Shown piece by piece: positions 14,303 to 23,266 of a stretch of DNA of 23,561 nucleotides; position 1 is the first letter of the stretch; each line of letters begins with the position of its first letter. The DNA comes from Scatomonas sp963661545 (GTDB lineage Bacteria > Bacillota > Clostridia > Lachnospirales > Lachnospiraceae), in the NCBI GenBank assembly GCA_963661545.1, contig CAVLCU010000021.1:1-23561 (forward strand), given 5' to 3'. The notes below the pieces were generated by a model. The model did no database searches. It saw only the letters and a program-made list of their open reading frames with translations, and was not told where the DNA came from. The translations under genes and the position numbers were made by a program.

Positions 14303-14803
14303 ATGTCGGAAGAGAAGAAGCCTTCCCTGTTTCGGAAGAAGAGCGAGGAGTATATCAATTCTCCGGAGAAGCTGGATCACTATCTCCATGTGACCTCTCC
14401 GGGGGTCTGGATCCTGCTGCTGGCGGTGATCATCCTGCTGGTGGGAGCCTGTATCTGGGGCGTTCTGGGCAGGCTGGAGACCCATGTTTCTCTGGCGGTG
14501 GTGTCGGATCAGGGAAAGGGTGCGGCCTATGTGCCGGAGAGTGCCGTGAATGCGGTAGTCAAGTCCCAGACAGCCAGGATTGAGGGGCAAAGTATTACCC
14601 TGGAGCCCAATGCCCTGGAGCCCATGACGGTGACGGATTCCACCAATGTCTATGTCAGGCAGGCGGGAGGATTGAAGGTGGGGGATATCGTCTATGAGAT
14701 TCCCATCAAGGAGAATCTGGAGAGTCTGGGTCTGACCAACAGCGTCTACAGCGCTACGGTAACCACGGAGACCATTTCCCCCATTTCCCTCCTATTGAAT
14801 TAA
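14303..14803 (+). CDS. Short NHLM-type secretion (HlyD-like) protein
   Basis: Protein of 166 aa. Its N-terminus (LFRKKSEEYINSPEKLDHYL, then VTSPGVWILLLAVI) matches my recollection of NHLM bacteriocin system secretion proteins, membrane-fusion proteins of the HlyD type. One membrane helix spans about residues 34-55, followed by about 110 extracytoplasmic residues rich in beta strands (GAAYVPESAVNAVV, GLKVGDIVYEI). Full-length family members are about 400 aa and carry a coiled-coil hairpin; that part is absent and the gene ends cleanly, so this looks like a mini form. It starts 13 bases after the sigma gene and leads into the transporter pair. Confidence 0.75.
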   Translation: MSEEKKPSLFRKKSEEYINSPEKLDHYLHVTSPGVWILLLAVIILLVGACIWGVLGRLETHVSLAVVSDQGKGAAYVPESAVNAVVKSQTARIEGQSITLEPNALEPMTVTDSTNVYVRQAGGLKVGDIVYEIPIKENLESLGLTNSVYSATVTTETISPISLLLN

Positions 14804-14834
14804 GGGAGGCCGTCGGGAGCTTCCCGGACAGAGC

Positions 14835-17141
14835 GTGAGTAGAAGTATGCATACGAAGAAGATCGAGAAGAAGATCGAGAAGACGAACAAGGCCGACAAG
14901 AAGATCAAAAGCCCCCTGACCCGGGGAGTGGCCAAGGTGCCGGTGATCATGCAGCTGGAGATGCTGGAATGCGGGGCAGCCAGCTTGGCTATGATCCTGG
15001 GTTATTATGAGAAATGGATTACCCTGGAACAGGCCCGGGTGGATTGCGGAGTATCCCGGGACGGGTCCAGCGCCAGGAATATCATGCAGGCGGCCAGAAG
15101 CTATGGCCTGGAGGTCAAGGCCTACCGCCTGGAACCGGAGTCTCTCCTGGAGGAGGGACCCTTTCCCTGTATCATCCACTGGGGCTTTAACCATTTTGTG
15201 GTATTGGACGGTTTCCGGGGGAAGAAGGCCGTCCTCAATGATCCGGCCAGAGGGCGAGTGACGGTATCCTGGGAGGAATTTGACCGGGAATTCACCGGCA
15301 TCTGCCTGACCTTTGAGCCGGGGGAGGACTTTGAACCGGAGGGCCGGCGCAAGTCGGTTCTGGATTATGTGCGGGAGCGGATGGTGGGAACCGGGGTTGC
15401 GGTGACCTTCGTGGTGTTGACCACCACCATCATTGCCCTCCTGGGAGTGATACAGCCGGTCTTTAGCCGCATTTTTTTGGATCGCCTGCTGACAGGGCAG
15501 AACCGGGAATGGCTCTGGCCTTTTTTGCTTGCCTTTAGCCTATTGGCAGGCGTCATTATCCTCATGACCTGGGTCAGTACCATCTACAGCCTCAAGATCC
15601 AGGGGAAAATGGCTGCTGTAGGGAGCTCTTCCTATCTCTGGAAGATCCTCCGCCTGCCTATGCAATTCTTTGAGCAGCGGATGCCGGGGGATCTGTCGGA
15701 CCGCCAGGGGGATAATGCCGCCATTGCGGGAACCCTGGTCAATACCTTCGGTCCTTTGGCCATCAACACGGCTATGATGGTTTTCTACCTGGTGGTTATG
15801 CTGCGCTACAACGTCCTTCTGACCCTGATCGGGATCAGCGCTATTTTCATCAATATGCTGGTATCCAGGATTGTGACCGCCAAGAGGATCAACATCCAGC
15901 GGGTTCAGATGAGGGACCAGGGCAAGCTGACCAGCGCCATGCTGGCCGGGATCAATATGATCGAAACCATCAAGGCCAGTGGGGCGGAGAAGGGATATTT
16001 CGGCCGGGTGGCGGGCTATCAGGCCAGCGTCAATGCCCAGCAGGTGCGCTATACCCGCCTGAACCAGTGGCTGGGCATGGTGCCCACCATCTGCACTACC
16101 CTGGCCAACCTGGCGGTGCTGGGATATGGGATCAATCTGGTGCTGGCGGGGAAGTTTACCCTCGGTATGGTTATGGCCTTCCAGGGCTTTTTAAGCTCCT
16201 TTACCACGCCGGCTGCCTCCCTCATCTCTGCCGGCCAGTCCATGCAGGAGATGATTACCCAGATGGAGCGGGTGGATGATGTCATGAGCTATGAAAATGA
16301 CGCCTGGTTCGCCCCCACCACCGGGGAGGAGAAGGCAAAAGACCAGTCGGAGAAGGCCCAGGAGAAGGGAAAAGAGCAGACCAAAGATCAGACGGAGGAC
16401 AAGTCCGGGGAGGGGACGGCTAAGCTCTCCGGCCGGATCCGGATGAGGGATGTGACCTTCGGCTATTCCCGCCTGAGTCCCCCTTTGATTGAGCATTTTT
16501 CCATGGAAATGCAGCCGGGGCAGAAGGTGGCCTTCGTGGGGAGGTCGGGCTGCGGCAAATCCACCCTGGCCAAGCTCCTGTCGGGTCTTTGCCAGCCCTG
16601 GTCAGGGAGCATCGAGTTCGACGGCAAATCCCTGTCCCAGATCGACCGGGATGTCTTCGCCGGTTCTGTCTCTGTGGTAGATCAGGATATCGTTCTCTTC
16701 GATGATACCATCGCCGACAATATCCGTATGTGGGATGCCACGGTGGAGGACTTCGAGGTGATTATGGCAGCCCGGGATGCAGGCCTTTATGAGGATATCC
16801 TCAAGGGAGGCGGCTTCCACCATAAGCTGCTGGAGGGAGGCCGGGACCTGTCCGGGGGCCAGCGCCAGAGGCTGGAGATTGCCAGAGCCCTGGCCCAGGA
16901 TCCCACCATTTGTATCCTGGATGAGGCTACCTCAGCCCTGGATGCCCAGACGGAGCACGATGTGGTGGAGGCCATCAGCAACCGGGGCATCACCTGCGTG
17001 GTCATTGCCCACCGCTTGTCTACCATCCGGGATTGTGATGAGATTATCGTCCTGGAGGGGGGCAAGGTGGTGGAGCGGGGCACCCATGAGGAGCTCATGG
17101 CCCTGGAAGGGGCCTATACCCGCCTGGTAACCAGCGAGTAA
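14835..17141 (+). CDS. NHLM-type ABC transporter with C39 peptidase domain
   Basis: Protein of 768 aa that cuts leader peptides and exports the core across the membrane. The N-terminal C39 domain has Gln40 and Cys46 (MQLEMLECGAASLAMIL), His120 (NHFVVLDGF) and Asp136 (LNDPARG), so the protease is intact. The transmembrane domain covers about residues 180-480. The ATPase domain has Walker A GRSGCGKST (Lys575), signature LSGGQRQRLEIA and Walker B ILDEATSALD. An unusual Lys/Glu/Gln-rich linker of about 40 residues separates the membrane and ATPase domains. GTG 14835 and ATG 14847 are both possible starts; neither has a strong ribosome site. The double-glycine peptide and precursor 1 are candidate substrates. 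Confidence 0.92.
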   Translation: MSRSMHTKKIEKKIEKTNKADKKIKSPLTRGVAKVPVIMQLEMLECGAASLAMILGYYEKWITLEQARVDCGVSRDGSSARNIMQAARSYGLEVKAYRLEPESLLEEGPFPCIIHWGFNHFVVLDGFRGKKAVLNDPARGRVTVSWEEFDREFTGICLTFEPGEDFEPEGRRKSVLDYVRERMVGTGVAVTFVVLTTTIIALLGVIQPVFSRIFLDRLLTGQNREWLWPFLLAFSLLAGVIILMTWVSTIYSLKIQGKMAAVGSSSYLWKILRLPMQFFEQRMPGDLSDRQGDNAAIAGTLVNTFGPLAINTAMMVFYLVVMLRYNVLLTLIGISAIFINMLVSRIVTAKRINIQRVQMRDQGKLTSAMLAGINMIETIKASGAEKGYFGRVAGYQASVNAQQVRYTRLNQWLGMVPTICTTLANLAVLGYGINLVLAGKFTLGMVMAFQGFLSSFTTPAASLISAGQSMQEMITQMERVDDVMSYENDAWFAPTTGEEKAKDQSEKAQEKGKEQTKDQTEDKSGEGTAKLSGRIRMRDVTFGYSRLSPPLIEHFSMEMQPGQKVAFVGRSGCGKSTLAKLLSGLCQPWSGSIEFDGKSLSQIDRDVFAGSVSVVDQDIVLFDDTIADNIRMWDATVEDFEVIMAARDAGLYEDILKGGGFHHKLLEGGRDLSGGQRQRLEIARALAQDPTICILDEATSALDAQTEHDVVEAISNRGITCVVIAHRLSTIRDCDEIIVLEGGKVVERGTHEELMALEGAYTRLVTSE

Positions 17142-17181
17142 GTCCCCCTGGGGAGGACCAAGGGATCCAAGGCCAGGAAGA

Positions 17182-17250
17182 GGCAGATTCAGGAGATGAC
17201 CGGCGGTCAGGAAAGGGCAGATCTAGAGGAGAACCGGCGGATAGGAAGGA
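17182..17250 (+). repeat. Imperfect 34-bp tandem duplication before the second ABC gene
   Basis: Two adjacent copies begin with GGCAGAT (17182 and 17216) and share AGGAGA, ACCGGCGG and AGGAA. The second copy supplies the ribosome site AGGAAGGA for the gene at 17260. The gap has no other feature. Confidence 0.65.
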
Positions 17251-17259
17251 ATAGGATGC

Positions 17260-19437
17260 ATGGGATGGTTTGAGGATCAGATTGACAACCGGAAGAGACA
17301 TGAAGATGAGCTCCTGACGGAAGCTTTTCAGAGCCTTTCCCGGGCTGTGGTGCAGCATAAGGTGGGGAAGGGTCTCTTTGGCAAGGGCCAGGATATGAAG
17401 GATGCGGTCTCCCAGCTCCTGCGCTACTACGATGTGAAGGAGAGGGAGGTTCCTGCCCGGCTGGAGAGCCTGGAGGAGAAGCTGGACTATCTGCTGGCTC
17501 CTTCCGGCATCTTTTACCGGGAGGTCAGGCTGGAAAAGGGCTGGCACAAGGATGCCATGGGGGTCATGATGACCACCATGAAGGAGGATGGAGCCGTGGT
17601 GACCATCCTCCCCGGTGAGATGGGGGGCTTCTTCTATGTGGATCCCCATACGGGAAGGAGAACCCGGATCCGTGGCAGGGAGGCGGAGAAGATGGGGGAG
17701 GAGGCTTATTGCTTCTACCGTCCTCTCCCCATGCGCAAGCTGAAGGGGCTGGACATCTGGAAATATATGAAGGCCTGTCTGACCACCTGGGATCTGGTCA
17801 GCTTCGGCCTGGCGGCTCTGGCTGTGACCCTGTTGGGCTTGCTGGTTCCCAAGCTGAACCGGCTCCTGACGGGGACCGTGGTGGCCTCCCGGAGTTATCA
17901 GCTCCTGGTGGCGGTGATGAGCTTCCTGGTCTGCATCAGTCTGGGCAATGTGATCTTTTCCTCCATCAAGGGGCTTTTGCTGACCCGCATCGGCAGCAAG
18001 CTGACCAATCAGGTTATGGCGGCCACCATGATGCGGGTTTTGTCCCTGCCGGCGGACTTCTTCCGGGATTACACTACCGGCCAATTGACCCAATACCTGT
18101 CCTACATGTCCTCCATCTGTAATACGGTGGTCAATGCGGTATTTTCCACGGGCCTGACGGGGATCTTTTCCCTGGTCTACCTGGCTCAGGTCTTTACCTT
18201 TGCCAGGACTCTGGTGATTCCCTCCCTCCTGGTGACGATCCTGACCCTGGCAGTGAGTATGATCAGCGCTGCTGCCCAGGCTGTCATCAGCAAGGAGCAG
18301 ATGCAGCTGGCTGCGGAGGAAAAGGGCATTGTATATTCCCTGATCTCCGGCGTGCGCAAGATTCGCCTGGCGGGGGCGGAGAAGCGGGCTTTTGTCAAAT
18401 GGGCGGATTGTTATGCCAGAGAGGCGGAGCTCCAATACAGCCCCCCGGCTCAGATTAAGCTTAACAAGGTCATTACCACGGCGATTTCCCTGATCGGAAC
18501 CCTCTTTATCTATTATGCCGCTGTGGAAAATCAGGTCTCTGTGGCGGATTATTATGCCTTCAACTCGGCCTATGGCTATATCTCCGCTGCCTTTACCGCC
18601 CTGGCTTCGGTGGCCACTACCATCGCCACCATCCGGCCGGGAATGACCCTGGTTCGTCCCCTGCTGGAGGCTGAGCCGGAGCTGACCCAGGGGCTGGAGA
18701 CAGTGACAGACCTCTCCGGAGCCATCGAGCTGTCCCATGTCTCCTTCCGCTATCAGAAAGAGAGTCCCCTGGTGCTGGATGACCTGTCCCTGAAGATCCC
18801 CTCCGGCCAATACGTGGCCATCGTGGGTAAGACCGGCTGCGGCAAGTCCACCCTTTTGCGCCTGCTGCTGGGCTTTGAGCATCCCAGCCAGGGCAGCATC
18901 TTCTATGACAGGAAGGATACGAGCAACCTGGATATGCATTCCGTCCGCAAGAAAATCGGCACGGTCATGCAGGATGGCAAGCTCTTCCAGGGCAGCATTT
19001 ACGAAAATATCACCATTGCGGATCCCAGTTTGTCCATGGAGGCGGCCTGGGAGGCAGCCAGGATCGGGGGCATTGCAGAGGATATCCGGGCCATGCCCAT
19101 GGGCATGCATACCATGCTCTCCGGGGGAGGCGGAGGAGTCTCCGGGGGTCAGAGGCAGAGACTGATGATCGCCCGGGCCGTGGCTCCCAAGCCCAAGATC
19201 CTTTTCCTGGATGAGGCCACCTCCGCCCTGGACAATATCACCCAGAAGCAGGTGTCGGATTCCCTGGACAAGCTGAAGTGTACCCGGCTGGTGATTGCCC
19301 ACCGCCTGTCCACCATCCGCCACTGCCACAGGATCCTGGTGCTGGATCAGGGCAGGATCATCGAGGACGGTACCTACGAGGAGCTGATGGAGCAGAAGGG
19401 CTTCTTCGCAGAGTTGGTAGAAAGGCAAAAGGTCTGA
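17260..19437 (+). CDS. NHLM-type ABC transporter, second ATP-binding/permease protein
   Basis: Protein of 725 aa, partner of the C39 transporter. The N-terminal 160 residues replace the peptidase (AFQSLSRAVVQHKVGK and onward) and show no C39 Cys/His pair. The membrane domain runs from about residue 170 to 465. The ATPase domain has Walker A GKTGCGKST (Lys529), signature VSGGQRQRLMIA and Walker B LFLDEATSALD. This arrangement fits the second ATP-binding protein of NHLM bacteriocin systems, and the two proteins probably form a heterodimer. The start at 17260 has AGGAAGGA with a 9-base spacer; the ATG at 17256 is out of frame. Confidence 0.9.
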   Translation: MGWFEDQIDNRKRHEDELLTEAFQSLSRAVVQHKVGKGLFGKGQDMKDAVSQLLRYYDVKEREVPARLESLEEKLDYLLAPSGIFYREVRLEKGWHKDAMGVMMTTMKEDGAVVTILPGEMGGFFYVDPHTGRRTRIRGREAEKMGEEAYCFYRPLPMRKLKGLDIWKYMKACLTTWDLVSFGLAALAVTLLGLLVPKLNRLLTGTVVASRSYQLLVAVMSFLVCISLGNVIFSSIKGLLLTRIGSKLTNQVMAATMMRVLSLPADFFRDYTTGQLTQYLSYMSSICNTVVNAVFSTGLTGIFSLVYLAQVFTFARTLVIPSLLVTILTLAVSMISAAAQAVISKEQMQLAAEEKGIVYSLISGVRKIRLAGAEKRAFVKWADCYAREAELQYSPPAQIKLNKVITTAISLIGTLFIYYAAVENQVSVADYYAFNSAYGYISAAFTALASVATTIATIRPGMTLVRPLLEAEPELTQGLETVTDLSGAIELSHVSFRYQKESPLVLDDLSLKIPSGQYVAIVGKTGCGKSTLLRLLLGFEHPSQGSIFYDRKDTSNLDMHSVRKKIGTVMQDGKLFQGSIYENITIADPSLSMEAAWEAARIGGIAEDIRAMPMGMHTMLSGGGGGVSGGQRQRLMIARAVAPKPKILFLDEATSALDNITQKQVSDSLDKLKCTRLVIAHRLSTIRHCHRILVLDQGRIIEDGTYEELMEQKGFFAELVERQKV

Positions 19438-19487
19438 GAAGGGCTTTTTCCCAGCATGGACAGAAAGACAGCGGGGCTAGGAAGAGG

Positions 19488-19991
19488 ATGACATTTGAAG
19501 AGGAATTGGCTTCCACCGGGAGGCTGGTCTATACCAATAAGGGCACTTCCATGCTGCCCCTCCTGCGGCAGGGCAGGGATGTGATGGTCATTGAGGCTTG
19601 TCCGGCCAGCCAGGTGGAGAAGCTGGATGCCGTCCTCTTTGTCCGGACCCGGGGGGAGGCTAAGGAGAAGGGACAAGGGCCGGGACAGGGCCTTCCCCAG
19701 GAGAGGAAGGATTATGTGCTGCACAGGGTTTTGCGGGTGAATCCCGACGGGACCTTCTGGATCATAGGGGATCATTGCCTGAGTGGAGAGACGGTTTCGG
19801 GAGACCAGATCCTGGGACGGCTGACTGCCGTGATTCGGGAGGGGCGCACCCTCTCGGTGAGGGATCCCCTCTACCGCTGCTATCTCCACCTTTGGTGCCG
19901 CCCCTACCGCCTGCGGATCTTCCTCCTGCGGGGCAGGAATTTCCTGAAAAGGGGGTTACGCTTCCTAAAGAGACGGATTTCTGGGAGGTGA
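19488..19991 (+). CDS. S24/S26 family peptidase, signal-peptidase-like with Ser/His/Asp
   Basis: Protein of 167 aa with the S26 core: Ser21 in NKGTSMLPLLRQG, then KLDAVLFVR, His79 in YVLHRVLRV and Asp95 in WIIGDHC. A His in place of the usual catalytic Lys recalls the SipW/endoplasmic-reticulum type of signal peptidase. There is no clear N-terminal membrane helix; a basic, moderately hydrophobic C-terminus (RLRIFLLRGRNFLKRG) may bind the membrane. Such peptidases recur in peptide clusters beside PqqD-type proteins. I place the start at ATG 19488 (GGAAGAGG upstream), 50 bp after the transporter. It could remove remaining leader residues or act on another secreted protein. Confidence 0.82.
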   Translation: MTFEEELASTGRLVYTNKGTSMLPLLRQGRDVMVIEACPASQVEKLDAVLFVRTRGEAKEKGQGPGQGLPQERKDYVLHRVLRVNPDGTFWIIGDHCLSGETVSGDQILGRLTAVIREGRTLSVRDPLYRCYLHLWCRPYRLRIFLLRGRNFLKRGLRFLKRRISGR

Positions 19992-20001
19992 GGAGGAATT
20001 T

Positions 20002-20865
20002 ATGAAAATCGATGACAATCCCACCAATCGGATCCATACCCATATCAGTTCCTCCCACCGGTGGTTTGACCTGAATCTGAAGGAGGTATGGAGGTACCGG
20101 GATCTGATTCTTTTATTTACCAAACGCTCCTTCAAGGTGGCCTACAAGCAGACCATCCTGGGGCCTCTTTGGCTTTTCCTCAACCCCTTTCTTACCTCTA
20201 TCGTCTATACCATTCTCTTTGGAAATATAGCCGGTCTGTCCACGGATGGGATTCCCCGGATCCTCTTCTACCTGTCCGGAACCGCTATCTGGAGCCTTTT
20301 CTCCACCTGCCTGACCAACAATGCCTCCACCTTCACCAGCAACGCCCACCTCTTCGGGAAAATCTATTTTCCCCGCCTGACAGTCCCTATTTCCAACCTC
20401 CTGTCAGCCATCATCCGCTTCGGCATTTCCATGCTGCTGGTGCTGGCTCTCTTGTTTTATTACTGTTTGAGGGGGCTGGTGGCTCCCCATTGGATCTGCT
20501 GGCTGGTCCTGCCCCTCTTGCTGGTCTGGATCGGCCTTATCGGCATGGAGTGCGGCATCCTGATCTCCAGCGTCACCACCAAATATAGGGATTTAAGTGT
20601 CCTGGTCACCTTCGGGGTGTCCCTGTGGATGTACGGAACTCCGGTGGTCTACCCCCTGTCCCAGCTGCCGGCAGGCTGGCTGCGAAACCTGGTGGAACTC
20701 AATCCCGTGACCGCTCCCGTGGAACTCTTTCGCTATGCCATCCTGGGACAGGGTACTCTGGTGCTCCCCAGCCTGGTCCTTTCCCTGGTCTTTACCCTGG
20801 TGGTGGGTCTGCTGGCGGTTCTGGTCTTCAACAAGGTGGAGCGTACCTTTATCGATACCGTATAG
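20002..20865 (+). CDS. ABC-2 type polysaccharide/teichoic acid export permease (Wzm/TagG-like)
   Basis: Membrane protein of 287 aa with about six helices. The N-terminus LNLKEVWRYRDLILLFTKRS and then FKVAYKQTILGPLWLFLNP is the typical start of TagG/Wzm/RfbA permeases, and SLWMYGTPVVYPLSQLP near residue 215 and LNPVTAPVELFRYAIL near 235 are also family hallmarks. It would export undecaprenyl-linked polysaccharide or wall teichoic acid together with the ATPase encoded 11 bases downstream. The ribosome site AGGAGGA (19991-19997) overlaps the stop of the peptidase gene, so it may be cotranscribed with the peptide export genes. Confidence 0.93.
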   Translation: MKIDDNPTNRIHTHISSSHRWFDLNLKEVWRYRDLILLFTKRSFKVAYKQTILGPLWLFLNPFLTSIVYTILFGNIAGLSTDGIPRILFYLSGTAIWSLFSTCLTNNASTFTSNAHLFGKIYFPRLTVPISNLLSAIIRFGISMLLVLALLFYYCLRGLVAPHWICWLVLPLLLVWIGLIGMECGILISSVTTKYRDLSVLVTFGVSLWMYGTPVVYPLSQLPAGWLRNLVELNPVTAPVELFRYAILGQGTLVLPSLVLSLVFTLVVGLLAVLVFNKVERTFIDTV

Positions 20866-20876
20866 GAGGATAGGAG

Positions 20877-22274
20877 ATGAGGAGGGTGAAGATGGACAAG
20901 CAGGGGGCAGGGGCACAAGTGCAGGCAGCGCAGAAGCAAGGGCCGCCTGCTATCGTCATCCGGGGCCTGAAGAAGCAATATCGCCTGGGGGCCATCGGGG
21001 GAAAAACCCTGCAGGAGGAGCTTCAATCCTGGTGGGCCAGGAAGCGGGGCAGGGAGGATCCCAACCTCCGCATCGGTACCCGGACCGACCTCATAGGCAA
21101 GAAGTTTATGGCCCTGGACGGCATCGATCTGGAGATCCGCCAGGGGGAGACGGTGGGGATCATAGGAGCCAACGGGGCCGGTAAGTCCACCCTTTTGAAG
21201 ATTCTGTCCCGCATCACCGCCCCCACCCAGGGGGACATTGACATTTACGGCCGCATCACCTCCATGCTGGAGGTGGGAACCGGCTTCCACGGGGAGATGA
21301 CCGGGCGGGAAAATGTCTACATGAATGGGGCTATCCTGGGGATGACCCGGTCCGAGATTGACAGTCAGCTGGACAAGATCATAGAATTTTCCGAAATCGG
21401 GGAATTCATCGATACGCCGGTAAAGCGATATTCCTCCGGTATGTTTGTGAAGCTGGCCTTTTCCGTGGCCGCCCACCTAAAGAGCGAGATTATGATCATG
21501 GATGAGGTGCTGGCTGTGGGGGACATGGCCTTCCAGCACAAGTGCCTGGATAAAATGCGGGAGGCGGCGGAGGTGGAGGGCCGCACCGTCCTCTATGTCA
21601 GCCACAATATGAATACCATCCGCCGTCTCTGCCGCCGCTGCATCCTCCTGGAAAAGGGCAAAATCCTCTATGACGGAGAGGTGGAGCATGCCATTGCCCT
21701 CTATATGGATCGGTCTGCCGGGGAGAACCAGGTGGATCTGGATCTGACCCGGATGGTTCACAATACTCCGGAGGAGGAGCCCGCATTGCAGATGACCCAT
21801 CTGATCCTGCCGGGCAAGGTGACCGCCGTCTACGAGGCAGGGGAGCCCCTGGTGCTGGATTTGGCTTTGCGGGTGAGAAGGCCCCAGGACAGGGTCCAGT
21901 TCCGCATTACCCTGCGAACGGATACCGATGCGGGTCTTGGCACCGCCTGGTCTGATGCGATTGATTTGCGCAAGGAAGTTTCCGAAATTCCGGGAGACCA
22001 GGAGGGAGCTGCATCCCAGTGCTGCCTGCGTTTTACCCTGAATATGGACAGTATCGCCAAGGGGGTCTTCTATGTCAGCATCGGCCTGTACAGCCGGGAC
22101 GAGATCGGCCGCGCGCTTATGATAGACCACATTACCCGGGCTTTTAAGATCGAGGTGGTGGGAAGTCCCGTGTGGTATACCAACGCCTATGGCAATGTGG
22201 CATTGCCCAGGATCAGCTACCGGGTGAGGAAGTCCTGTGAAAGCCCAAATGAGGGGAGCAGGCAGGAAAAATAG
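20877..22274 (+). CDS. Wzt/TagH-like ABC transporter ATPase with C-terminal carbohydrate-binding-type domain
   Basis: Protein of 465 aa. The ATPase domain has Walker A GANGAGKST (Lys103), the signature YSSGMFVKLAFSVA and Walker B IMIMDEVLAVGD, the pattern of polysaccharide exporters of the Wzt/TagH group. From about residue 275 there is a beta-rich domain like the Wzt C-terminal domain (AVYEAGEPLVLDLALRVRRP, GVFYVSIGLYSRD), which in O-antigen systems recognises the end of the glycan. The basic N-terminal 25 residues are an extension. The start 20877 is preceded by AGGAGGATAGGAG; ATG 20892 is an alternative. It pairs with the Wzm-like permease. Confidence 0.92.
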   Translation: MRRVKMDKQGAGAQVQAAQKQGPPAIVIRGLKKQYRLGAIGGKTLQEELQSWWARKRGREDPNLRIGTRTDLIGKKFMALDGIDLEIRQGETVGIIGANGAGKSTLLKILSRITAPTQGDIDIYGRITSMLEVGTGFHGEMTGRENVYMNGAILGMTRSEIDSQLDKIIEFSEIGEFIDTPVKRYSSGMFVKLAFSVAAHLKSEIMIMDEVLAVGDMAFQHKCLDKMREAAEVEGRTVLYVSHNMNTIRRLCRRCILLEKGKILYDGEVEHAIALYMDRSAGENQVDLDLTRMVHNTPEEEPALQMTHLILPGKVTAVYEAGEPLVLDLALRVRRPQDRVQFRITLRTDTDAGLGTAWSDAIDLRKEVSEIPGDQEGAASQCCLRFTLNMDSIAKGVFYVSIGLYSRDEIGRALMIDHITRAFKIEVVGSPVWYTNAYGNVALPRISYRVRKSCESPNEGSRQEK

Positions 22275-22393
22275 TGAAAGAATAGTGGAATAAAAACCCG
22301 AACGTATGTCATGGGATCTACAGAGTAAAGGGTACAGCCTACCGCATACTCTCTCAGTTGCCCTGCACCGAATCCAGGAGAAAGGGGTTTGTT

Positions 22394-23170
22394 GTGAAGG
22401 AAATCTATGATATTCATACGCATATCCTCCCCCGGGTGGATGACGGAGCTGCCTCCTTGCGGGAGGCAATGGAAATCCTGGAGGACCAGGTCCATCAGGG
22501 GGTAGTGGGCATTCTGCTGACCCCCCATTATCGTCTGGATCGCTTCGAGGCGGCGGAGGTGGACCTCTATACCGCCTATAAGCTCCTGGTTCACGAAGCG
22601 GCAAAACACTTTCCCCGGCTGGAACTTCGTCTGGCCTGTGAATTCCATGCGGCCCCCCGGATGGCAGAGCTTTTGGCCGGGAGAAGGTTCTGTACCCTGG
22701 ATGGGGACAAGACCCTGCTCCTGGAATTCTCCGCCGGGGATTCCAGGGAATATATCAGGGAAAAAACAGAGGAATTGCTGCAATATGGCTATCGGCCCCT
22801 ATTGGCTCACGTGGAGCGTTATGCGGAGCTTTATGGACAGGAGGACCTGCTGCAGGACCTTCGCCACAAGGGTGTCGCCTTGCAGATCAATGGGGATAGT
22901 CTCCTGGGGCTGGAGGATGCCCGCAGGAGGAGATTCTGCAAGACCTTGTTAAAATACAAGATGGTGGATTATATCGCCTCGGATGTCCATAATATGACCA
23001 CCCGGCCCAGCCATATCAGGCAATGTGCAGAGCTGGTGGAAAAGAAGTGGGGGGAGGAATACGCCCGGAGGCTCTTTGTCACCAATCCGGGGAAGTTCTT
23101 TGGGGCGTGTCAGAAAGCCCCTCAGCCCGTCCTATGTATGCAAAGCTGTGCGAGCCCCTCGCGGGACTAG
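22394..23170 (+). CDS. CpsB/CapC-like PHP-domain tyrosine phosphatase (repeat-derived C-terminus)
   Basis: About 258 aa. Metal ligands of the PHP fold are visible: His8 and His10 in YDIHTHILPRVDDG, the histidine of LTPHYR, the glutamate of ACEFHAA, the histidine of LLAHVERY, and Asp-x-His in IASDVHNM. CpsB proteins dephosphorylate the bacterial tyrosine kinase that controls capsule synthesis; the neighbouring Wzm/Wzt exporter fits. I chose GTG 22394, with AAAGGGG six bases upstream, over TTG 22358. The conserved protein ends near NPGKFFGA; the last 18 or so residues (QKAPQPVLCMQSCASPSRD) are encoded within the edge of the repeat array, so the original C-terminus seems to have been replaced by repeat sequence. 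No kinase gene is in view. Confidence 0.88.
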   Translation: MKEIYDIHTHILPRVDDGAASLREAMEILEDQVHQGVVGILLTPHYRLDRFEAAEVDLYTAYKLLVHEAAKHFPRLELRLACEFHAAPRMAELLAGRRFCTLDGDKTLLLEFSAGDSREYIREKTEELLQYGYRPLLAHVERYAELYGQEDLLQDLRHKGVALQINGDSLLGLEDARRRRFCKTLLKYKMVDYIASDVHNMTTRPSHIRQCAELVEKKWGEEYARRLFVTNPGKFFGACQKAPQPVLCMQSCASPSRD

Positions 23171-23266
23171 CTCCGCGTCGCAAGCTTGCCCTCAGCCCGG
23201 CTGCTTGTCGGGGCTTTCTGAGTAACGTCCATGGCGGCTGACGCCGCCCCCACCAGGTATGAAAGC

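Noticed and set aside
17095..19428. 777-codon minus-strand frame opposite the second ABC gene
   Set aside because: Shadow of a clear ABC transporter; the composition (His, Gln and Gly runs) is typical of antisense frames.
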